6,018 nt of DNA from Clostridiales bacterium (GTDB lineage Bacteria > Bacillota > Clostridia > Saccharofermentanales > UBA5734): the NCBI GenBank assembly GCA_003451915.1, contig DMJC01000179.1:1-6018 (forward strand), written 5' to 3'. The notes under the pieces are model-generated. The model was not told the DNA's origin. It saw only the letters and a program-made list of their open reading frames with translations, and searched no databases. The position numbers and the translations under genes are program-made. Positions 1 through 4,975 of this stretch are shown here, piece by piece (position 1 is the stretch's first letter; every line of letters starts with the position of its first letter).

Positions 1-1530
1 GATCCATATTACTATTACTATAACTACAAACAATACACAACAACCTATGTCTATGATCTGAATGACAAAGCCGCTCCCAAACTGGTCCGCCAGTTCTCGC
101 AAACCGGCTATTATCTTGATTCACGAAAAATTGACAACAACGTCTATGTGATTACCAACGAATATGCCTACATGTATCGTGGCTTTTCTGCTGCAGAAGA
201 TAATTCTGAAAAAGAGGTTAAACCTGAAGACATCTTCCCATCGGTTTCCAGCAAAACCGGACCGGTCGAGCTCGATGATTTTACAACCATCCCGTCCAGC
301 CGCATTGCTATTTTACCGGAAGGTGATGTTAATAACCAGTTGGTCATCTCTGGCATCAACATGCTGAATGACAGCCAGGAACCGAATCTGCTGGCTGTCC
401 TGGGTACATCCGGCACGATCTTCTGTTCGACTGATTACCTTTATGTTGCAGCTTATAACTACCCCTGGCTGATGTATGCTGTTGCTGATGTTGCTGTCAA
501 GTCAGAAGACACAACAGTTGCAGAAAACAAGTATCAGGAAGTGACAACTGATATTTATCGCTTTAAACTCACAGATGGTGTGATCAGCGCAGCTGGCCAA
601 GGATCAGTTCCAGGCTCGATCATCAACCAATTCAGCATGGATGAGCATCAAGGCTATTTCCGCATAGCCACCACAACCGGCCAGGCCTGGATGCCAGAAG
701 GTGAGAATGTCGCAAAAAACAATGTTTATATTCTCAATGCCAGCATGAAGATTGTGGGACAGGTGACCGGCCTTGCTCCTGGCGAGACCATCAAATCGGT
801 CCGTTTCATGGGCGACCAAGCCTACGTCGTAACCTTCCGCAATGTTGACCCGCTCTTCGTGATTGACCTGAAGAATCCATCCAGCCCACAGGTTCTCGGC
901 CAGCTCAAGATCCCCGGCTACAGCACCTATCTGCATCCTTACGATGAGAACAAACTGCTCGGATTCGGCTTTGATGTCACTGTCGAAGGCGAAAACGCCT
1001 ATAATGGCGGTTTGAAAGTTTCTCTCTTCGACATTGCCGACTTTAACAACCCTCGTGAACTTTCAACAATCGTGCTTGGCGGCCGCGGGTCCTATTCAGA
1101 ACTGCTTTACAATCATAAACCGTTGCTGTTCTCACTTGAAAAGAACCTGATTGCTTTCCCGGCAACCCTCTATGAAAAAACTAATGGCGTTCATGAGTAT
1201 GGCAACCCTAATTTCCAGGGCTTCCTGATCCTATCGGTCAATGGCGCTAACCAGCTTGAACTGCGCGGTTCGATCACCCACTTTGATAAGATGGCCGATC
1301 CGAATGGCTCAGCTGTTAAGTTGACCGATAAAGAGTGGAATGATTTCTGGAACTTTGATATGATCACTCGCGGTGCCTATATCGGCAATACGATCTTTAC
1401 CGTATCCGCCAGCCAGATTCGTGCAACCGCCCTCGACAGCTTAGTTAAAGCAGGCGGTGTCGAACTGCCCGGCTATGAAGATATGTACAAATATTATTAT
1501 GGGGAGAAGACAGTATCAGATGAAGGATGA
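1..1530 (+). CDS. Secreted-type beta-propeller domain protein (Beta_propel family), 5' end missing
   Basis: The reading frame is open from base 1 to the TGA at 1528-1530, giving 509 visible codons with the start outside the window. The GTG at 148 is an internal Val codon, not a start, because the 49 codons before it read as the same fold (TYVYDLNDKAAPKLVRQF, then a GYYLDSR segment). Segments such as LAPGETIKSVRFMGDQAYVV, DPLFVIDLKNP and YLHPYDENKLLGFGFD, with recurring blade-like strands, match what I recall of the bacterial family of secreted proteins with a C-terminal beta-propeller (PF09826). Members usually carry an N-terminal signal peptide or membrane anchor; that part lies upstream and cannot be seen. 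Molecular function is unknown, and a role at the cell surface is only inferred. The first visible residues are very Tyr-rich. The last residues (DEG and the stop) are encoded by heptamer repeats shared with the following intergenic element, so the C-terminus may have been altered by that repeat. No functional link to the downstream operon is evident. Confidence 0.85.
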   Translation, partial: DPYYYYYNYKQYTTTYVYDLNDKAAPKLVRQFSQTGYYLDSRKIDNNVYVITNEYAYMYRGFSAAEDNSEKEVKPEDIFPSVSSKTGPVELDDFTTIPSSRIAILPEGDVNNQLVISGINMLNDSQEPNLLAVLGTSGTIFCSTDYLYVAAYNYPWLMYAVADVAVKSEDTTVAENKYQEVTTDIYRFKLTDGVISAAGQGSVPGSIINQFSMDEHQGYFRIATTTGQAWMPEGENVAKNNVYILNASMKIVGQVTGLAPGETIKSVRFMGDQAYVVTFRNVDPLFVIDLKNPSSPQVLGQLKIPGYSTYLHPYDENKLLGFGFDVTVEGENAYNGGLKVSLFDIADFNNPRELSTIVLGGRGSYSELLYNHKPLLFSLEKNLIAFPATLYEKTNGVHEYGNPNFQGFLILSVNGANQLELRGSITHFDKMADPNGSAVKLTDKEWNDFWNFDMITRGAYIGNTIFTVSASQIRATALDSLVKAGGVELPGYEDMYKYYYGEKTVSDEG

Positions 1531-1553
1531 AGGATGAAGAATGATAGATGAAG
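1519..1553 (+). repeat. Left heptamer array (GATGAAG units)
   Basis: Five consecutive 7-base units are seen: GATGAAG three times (1519-1539), the variant AATGATA (1540-1546), and GATGAAG again (1547-1553). The array begins inside the coding region of the beta-propeller gene and supplies its stop codon (TGA, 1528-1530). Confidence 0.85.
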
Positions 1554-1554
1554 G

Positions 1555-1567
1555 GCGGCTGCGCCGC
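1555..1567. other. GC-rich perfect hairpin
   Basis: GCGGC (1555-1559) pairs with GCCGC (1563-1567) around a 3-base loop. It is followed by ATGAAGAGC and not by a T-run, so it does not look like an intrinsic terminator. It sits directly after the left heptamer array and is probably a structural module of the repeat element. Confidence 0.6.
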
Positions 1568-1628
1568 ATGAAGAGCTCGCTTCGCTCGCTGAAAGTCAAC
1601 CTTCGGTGGTTAGTGTAAAAGATTTTGT

Positions 1629-1672
1629 GTAAATCCTTCGGATGGTAAAATAAAACCAGACGGAGGATTTAC
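1629..1672 (+). terminator. 12-bp stem-loop with T-rich tail, possible weak terminator
   Basis: GTAAATCCTTCG (1629-1640) pairs with CGGAGGATTTAC (1661-1672) with a single T/G wobble, enclosing a 20-base loop. The stem is followed by TTTCTTT (1673-1679), a broken T-tract. It could end transcripts of the beta-propeller gene, for which no other terminator is visible. The long loop and the moderate GC content of the stem make it a weak candidate. It could equally be just a structural arm of the repeat element. Confidence 0.3.
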
Positions 1673-1688
1673 TTTCTTTGCTCACTGG

Positions 1689-1728
1689 TTGGCATGAATT
1701 GTTCAGCTGGCCAAATATTTCATGCCAA
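1689..1728. repeat. Perfect 10-bp inverted repeat with 20-base loop
   Basis: TTGGCATGAA (1689-1698) is the exact reverse complement of TTCATGCCAA (1719-1728). The loop is 20 bases, the same size as in the stem at 1629-1672. Neither flank has a T-run long enough to make it a convincing terminator on either strand. Confidence 0.7.
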
Positions 1729-1750
1729 AAAGCAATTATCGCGGAGCGAC

Positions 1751-1814
1751 ATTCATCCTTCATTCTTCATCCTTCATTCTTCATCCTTCATTCTTCATCC
1801 TTCATTCTTCATCC
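1751..1814 (+). repeat. Tandem array of four perfect 14-base units TTCATTCTTCATCC
   Basis: A partial unit ATTCATCC (1751-1758) is followed by four identical copies of TTCATTCTTCATCC (1759-1772, 1773-1786, 1787-1800, 1801-1814). Each 14-mer is itself two related heptamers, TTCATTC and TTCATCC. The array is inverted relative to the GATGAAG units at 1519-1553. Perfect identity between copies points to recent expansion or ongoing homogenisation. No spacers are present, so this is not a CRISPR array. Confidence 0.95.
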
Positions 1815-1835
1815 GTTATCTGTTATCCGTTATCT
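1815..1835 (+). repeat. Second heptamer family (GTTATCT/GTTATCC) continuing the 7-base register
   Basis: GTTATCT (1815-1821), GTTATCC (1822-1828) and GTTATCT (1829-1835) follow the 14-mer array with no break in the 7-base period. A degenerate GTTTATG (1836-1842) may be a fourth unit. This short array runs directly into the putative promoter of the GntR-family gene. Confidence 0.8.
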
Positions 1836-1840
1836 GTTTA

Positions 1841-1849
1841 TGATATGAT
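1841..1849 (+). promoter_or_regulatory. Putative extended -10 promoter of the regulator/sulfur-transfer operon
   Basis: TGA followed by TATGAT (1844-1849) fits an extended -10 element (TGn-TATAAT-like). A second TATGAT overlaps at 1839-1844. No good -35 hexamer is seen at 16-18 bases; the bases there belong to the GTTATCT/GTTATCC heptamers. A start point near 1856 would leave a leader of about 50 bases before the ATG at 1909. Assigned by eye only. Confidence 0.45.
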
Positions 1850-1869
1850 GTAATGACGGGTTTTCCAGT

Positions 1870-1881
1870 CGTGTAAACACG
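1870..1881. promoter_or_regulatory. Putative operator for the GntR/HutC-family regulator
   Basis: CGTGT-AA-ACACG is a 12-base dyad. Inside it, GTGTAAAC (1871-1878) fits the published HutC-subfamily operator pattern GT-n-TA-n-AC. It lies just downstream of the putative -10 element and about 30 bases before the start of the HutC-type regulator gene. That is the usual place for an autoregulatory site that blocks transcription. Which regulator binds it is inferred from position and pattern. Confidence 0.45.
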
Positions 1882-1908
1882 TCTTATTCATACGAGGAGG
1901 TTGAGGCC

Positions 1909-2604
1909 ATGAAGCTGGATAAACGCAGCACGCAACCGTTGTATGCCCAATTGAAGGAATTGCTCAGCGAACGGATCCGGCAGGGAGTATACCAGCCGGG
2001 ACAGCAGATCCCCTCAGAACTTGCGCTTTGCGAAGAATTGACGCTCAGCCGGCCAACCGTTCGGCAAGCCATCAGTGAGTTGGTGACCGAAGGGATCCTG
2101 GTAATTGTCAAAGGTAAAGGCACATTTGTCGCGTCAGAGGCTGAACGCATCGAACTGAAAGGATTCAACGCCTTTGCGTTTTCTTTTTTGTCGGCTCGCG
2201 AACTTGATGGTCTTGATGATCTCAGTATCAGCACGATGGAAAGTAATCCGCCTTGCTGGTCGATCAAATGGCAGCTGGAAAATGATGGTCAGATTTTTGC
2301 TGTCTGCCAATCAGTGATACCAGTGGCCATGTTTCCTGATCTGGCCGACGATATCCGCCACAAGCGGCGCATGATTGAAATTACTGCCAATAAATATGCC
2401 TATTTGCCACAAAAGGCGAGCTGCCGCATTCTGGTTCGCCCGGCTACGACCGAAGAAGCCCGCCAGCTGGATATTGCCCGCAATTCACCGGTTCTGGTGG
2501 CGTCCAGTCGCCTGACATCGCGCAGCGGCAATCTATGCGAGTCGGTAACAGCAATTATGCGAGCCGACTTGGTTACGTTGGGACTTGACGCTGGAAGGAG
2601 CTGA
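1909..2604 (+). CDS. GntR-family transcriptional regulator, HutC subfamily (wHTH + UTRA)
   Basis: This 231-residue protein is a DNA-binding repressor or activator of cytoplasmic type. Residues 1-75 form a typical GntR winged helix-turn-helix: PLYAQLKELLSERI, then PGQQIPSELALCEEL, the recognition helix SRPTVRQAISELV (about 47-59), and the wing KGKGTFV (68-74). Residues of about 85-225 have the length and strand pattern of a UTRA effector-binding domain (TANKYAYLPQKASCRILVRPA, then PVLVASSRL), though it is diverged and the ligand cannot be read from it. The start is ATG 1909, preceded by GAGGAGG (1894-1900) at 8 bases. Total length fits the HutC subfamily. It is first in a compact set with a cysteine desulfurase, ThiI and a PurM-like enzyme, so it probably controls this operon and itself through the dyad at 1870-1881. 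No signs of truncation. Confidence 0.9.
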   Translation: MKLDKRSTQPLYAQLKELLSERIRQGVYQPGQQIPSELALCEELTLSRPTVRQAISELVTEGILVIVKGKGTFVASEAERIELKGFNAFAFSFLSARELDGLDDLSISTMESNPPCWSIKWQLENDGQIFAVCQSVIPVAMFPDLADDIRHKRRMIEITANKYAYLPQKASCRILVRPATTEEARQLDIARNSPVLVASSRLTSRSGNLCESVTAIMRADLVTLGLDAGRS

Positions 2605-2616
2605 CCATTCGTCTTG
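2593..2616 (+). promoter_or_regulatory. Ribosome binding site and TTG start of the cysteine desulfurase gene
   Basis: GGAAGGAG (2593-2600) lies inside the last codons of the GntR-family gene, 13 bases before TTG (2614-2616). TTG is the only usable in-frame start between the upstream TGA (2602-2604) and the conserved N-terminal motif IYLDHSA. The spacing is longer than ideal, which suggests that translation depends on ribosomes finishing the regulator gene. Confidence 0.55.
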
Positions 2617-3759
2617 CCAATTTATCTTGATCACAGCGCATCTGCCCGGGTCTGGCCCGCGGTGGTTGAACAATTGTCGGCCAATCTGACCGATTATTAT
2701 GCAAATCCATCTTCGGCGCATCGTTTAGGTCAGGCTGCAGAGAAAAAACTGAACGACAGCAAGACGAAAATTGCTGCGCTGCTTGGCTGCCATAAAAATG
2801 AATTGTTGCTGACATCAGGTGGTTCCGAATCAATTAATCTGGCCATCAAAGGCTATCTGGCAGCCAATCCGCGTCAGGGAATGCGTGTGCTAAGCAGTCA
2901 GGGGGAGCATGCTGCAACTGCCGAATCACTGTCGTTTTTAAGGCTGCAAGGTTACACTTGTGAAGAGATCCCTATACAGCCTGACGGTTGTGTTGATCTC
3001 GGGATTTTAGCCAAGGCTATGCAACAACCGGCAGCTTTACTCAGTCTGATTCATGTCAGCAATGAAAGCGGTGCAATCAATCAAGTGGCTGAAATTGTTC
3101 GTCTGCGCAATCAGCTGCAACCGCAGATGGCAATTCATCTGGATGCGGTTCAGACCCTGGGGCGGCAACCTCTGAATTTTCATCGAATGGGCATTGAACT
3201 GCTTTCGGGCAGCGGCCATAAAGTCGGCGCGCCAAAAGGTGTCGGTTTTCTTCTGGTCAGACAAGGCGTCCGCCTGCAGCCTTTGATCCATGGCGGCGAT
3301 CAGCAGCATGGCTTGCGTTCGGGAACGGAAAATCCGCCAATGGCAGCTGCATTAGCCCAGGCGATTGAACTGACAACAGCTCATTCATCAGAAAAAGAGA
3401 CAAGAGTACGGAATTTGCGCGAGCGGCTGCTGACTGGCTTAGAAGAGGAGCAGGTCAATTTTCAAGTTCTTTCACCAGAGAACGGTGTTCCACAGATCCT
3501 GCTGATCAGTTTTCCGGGGTTGCGGGGTGAAACGATGCTGCATGCTTTGGAAGCGCGTGACATTTATGTTTCGACCGGAGCTGCCTGTTCATCAAAGCAG
3601 AAGAAGGCCAACCGGATTTTACAGGCTATGGGTGTACCGGCCAAACTGGCAGATTGTGCAATTCGCATCAGTCTGGCTGCCAGCAACACCGACGATGAGA
3701 TTGACGAGACCCGTAAGGCGATTGGCGAAATTTGCCGCTGGCTGATCCGGGTTTCATGA
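2614..3759 (+). CDS. Cysteine desulfurase, NifS/IscS type (class V aminotransferase fold, PLP)
   Basis: The enzyme removes sulfur from L-cysteine, giving alanine and an enzyme-bound persulfide that is passed to sulfur acceptors. In 381 residues the family landmarks are all visible: N-terminal IYLDHSA (3-9), NPSSAHRLG (31-39), TSGGSESINLAIKG (67-80), the PLP-stacking His in GEHAAT (His99), HVSNESGA (147-154), the PLP Asp in HLDAVQ (Asp177), the Schiff-base lysine in SGSGHK (Lys203), RSGTEN (235-240), and the catalytic cysteine in STGAACSS (Cys325). Length is normal for NifS/IscS. It starts at TTG, 9 bases after the stop of the regulator gene and in the same frame, and is followed after 16 bases by thiI. 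Adjacent desulfurase-thiI pairs are known in Bacillus subtilis, where NifZ serves ThiI in tRNA 4-thiouridine synthesis; a dedicated ThiI partner is therefore the best reading. A broader role in Fe-S assembly cannot be excluded, but no IscU or NifU gene is in the window. Confidence 0.9.
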   Translation: MPIYLDHSASARVWPAVVEQLSANLTDYYANPSSAHRLGQAAEKKLNDSKTKIAALLGCHKNELLLTSGGSESINLAIKGYLAANPRQGMRVLSSQGEHAATAESLSFLRLQGYTCEEIPIQPDGCVDLGILAKAMQQPAALLSLIHVSNESGAINQVAEIVRLRNQLQPQMAIHLDAVQTLGRQPLNFHRMGIELLSGSGHKVGAPKGVGFLLVRQGVRLQPLIHGGDQQHGLRSGTENPPMAAALAQAIELTTAHSSEKETRVRNLRERLLTGLEEEQVNFQVLSPENGVPQILLISFPGLRGETMLHALEARDIYVSTGAACSSKQKKANRILQAMGVPAKLADCAIRISLAASNTDDEIDETRKAIGEICRWLIRVS

Positions 3760-3775
3760 TAATACAGGAGGTCAC

Positions 3776-4975
3776 ATGACTGAACATCATGAAATTATAC
3801 TGGCCCGAATGGGAGAGATTACACTAAAAGGACTAAACCGCGGTAAATTTGAAAAACGGCTGATTGAAAATATCAGCCGTCGGCTGCGTAATTTTGGACG
3901 ATTTACGATTGAGCAGCGCCAGTCGAGACTCTGGATTGAACCGGTGGGCGAAGATGCAGATCTGCAAGGTGCTTTACGGGCGGTTGCAAAAAATTTTGGT
4001 GTAGTTTCAGTCAGTCCGGTCTGGTGCTTTGATGGCGATGGCACCCTGCAAAACGATCTCACGCTGATTTTTGACAAAGTAGTGGAGTATGTCAGTGAAC
4101 GGTTGGCTGATGGCCAACCCCGCTCTTTTAAAGTTGAAAGCCGGCGCAGCGATAAGCGTTATCCGATGACGTCCCCGGAAATCAGTGCCAGGGTCGGCGA
4201 ACATCTGCTGGATACTTTTCCCGATTTACTCCGTGTGGATGTTCATCAGCCAGATTTTACAATCTATGTTGAAATACGAGAACACCTTTATCTTTACAGT
4301 CAGATCATTAAAGGCCACAAAGGGTTGCCTGTCGGCATGAGTGGTCAGGGCATGCTGTTGCTGTCCGGTGGTATTGACAGTCCGGTTGCCGGATATATGA
4401 TGGCATCACGCGGTATGGAACTGCAGGCAATCTATTTTCATGCCTTTCCATTTACCAGTGACCAGGCTAAAGATAAGGTGATTGAGCTGGCCCGCTTGCT
4501 GACTTTCTATACTGGCCGGATCAAACTGCACATTGTTGATTTTACTGATATTCAGCTGCAGCTTAGAGACAGCTGCCCGGGAGAGATGATGACGATTGTG
4601 ATGCGCCGAATGATGATGCGCATCGCCGCCCGGCTGGCTGAAAGTCAAGGATGCAAAGCGTTGATTACCGGTGAAAGCCTCGGCCAGGTCGCCAGCCAGA
4701 CGCTGGAAGCTCTCTGTACCACCGATATAGTCGCTCCGATGCCGGTTTTCCGGCCTTTGATCGGTCTGGATAAAGACGACACCATCCAGATCGCCCGGCG
4801 GATCGGTACATTTGAAACATCGATTTTACCCTACGAAGACTGCTGTACAGTTTTTGTCGCCAAACATCCTAAAACTCATCCATCGCTGGCGGATGCCGAG
4901 GCTGCTGAAGCTGATCTGGATATTAACAGTCTCGTTGAAGCTGGTCTTACGCGAATTGAGGTGATCAGTCTGTGA
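3776..4975 (+). CDS. thiI: tRNA 4-thiouridine synthetase ThiI (short form without rhodanese domain)
   Basis: ThiI uses ATP and persulfide sulfur to make 4-thiouridine at position 8 of tRNA, and in some bacteria also supplies sulfur for the thiamine thiazole. The 399 residues show an N-terminal ferredoxin-like segment (EIILARMGEITLKGLNRGKF), a THUMP region at about 60-170 ending in FTIYVEIREH, and a PP-loop ATPase beginning LLLSGGIDSPVAGYMM (SGGIDS, residues 197-202). Further family segments are ITGESLGQVASQTLE (297-311) and PYEDCCTVF (352-360). The protein ends there without the C-terminal rhodanese domain of the approximately 480-residue E. coli form, as in Bacillus-type ThiI. Cys356 and Cys357 lie in the region of the E. 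coli PP-loop cysteine (Cys344). ATG 3776 follows AGGAGG (3766-3771) at 4 bases. The gene sits 16 bases after a cysteine desulfurase gene, its likely sulfur donor, and its stop overlaps the next start by 4 bases. Confidence 0.95.
   Translation: MTEHHEIILARMGEITLKGLNRGKFEKRLIENISRRLRNFGRFTIEQRQSRLWIEPVGEDADLQGALRAVAKNFGVVSVSPVWCFDGDGTLQNDLTLIFDKVVEYVSERLADGQPRSFKVESRRSDKRYPMTSPEISARVGEHLLDTFPDLLRVDVHQPDFTIYVEIREHLYLYSQIIKGHKGLPVGMSGQGMLLLSGGIDSPVAGYMMASRGMELQAIYFHAFPFTSDQAKDKVIELARLLTFYTGRIKLHIVDFTDIQLQLRDSCPGEMMTIVMRRMMMRIAARLAESQGCKALITGESLGQVASQTLEALCTTDIVAPMPVFRPLIGLDKDDTIQIARRIGTFETSILPYEDCCTVFVAKHPKTHPSLADAEAAEADLDINSLVEAGLTRIEVISL
4958..4975 (+). promoter_or_regulatory. Ribosome binding site and GTGA stop/start overlap
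   Basis: GAGGTGAT (4958-4965) lies inside the end of thiI, about 6 bases before GTG (4972-4974). The GTG overlaps the thiI stop TGA (4973-4975), the arrangement typical of translational coupling. It supports GTG 4972 as the true start of the next gene. Confidence 0.7.

Larger units (their letters stand above)
1519..1835. repeat. Composite non-coding repeat element bounded by inverted heptamer arrays
   Basis: The left edge has period-7 GATGAAG units and the right edge has the reverse-complement type (TTCATCC/TTCATTC). The 13 bases GGATGAAGAATGA at 1532-1544 equal the reverse complement of part of the right array. Between them lie a GC-rich hairpin (GCGGC-TGC-GCCGC, 1555-1567), a GAGCTCGCTTCGCTCGC stretch (1573-1589), a small AACC/GGTT hairpin (1598-1611), two GTGTAAA motifs and two long stems with 20-base loops. 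No convincing ORF is present. The organisation fits a small non-autonomous mobile or REP-like element, or nested insertions of such elements. The outer limits are my judgement and no target-site duplication was identified. This block makes up most of the 378-base gene-free stretch 1531-1908. Confidence 0.55.

Noticed and set aside
148..1530. A complete gene starting at GTG 148
   Set aside because: The frame is open and family-like back to base 1, so GTG 148 is an internal valine codon of a gene cut by the window edge.
1751..1835. CRISPR array
   Set aside because: Units are short, contiguous and without spacers, and no cas gene is seen.
1678..1848. Small ORF from TTG 1678 with a GGAGG upstream, running through the repeats to TGA 1846-1848
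   Set aside because: Most of its product is low-complexity translation of the heptamer array (FILHPSF-like), with no recognisable domain; the open frame is a by-product of the repeat.
1884..2267. Reverse-strand ORF of 127 codons opposite the regulator gene
   Set aside because: It lies almost wholly opposite a convincing GntR-family gene and resembles no known protein; a shadow of real coding sequence.
2602..2604. TGA between the regulator and desulfurase read as selenocysteine, giving one fused protein
   Set aside because: Both proteins are full length by themselves, the desulfurase has a plausible start and ribosome binding site, and no selenocysteine insertion structure was evident.
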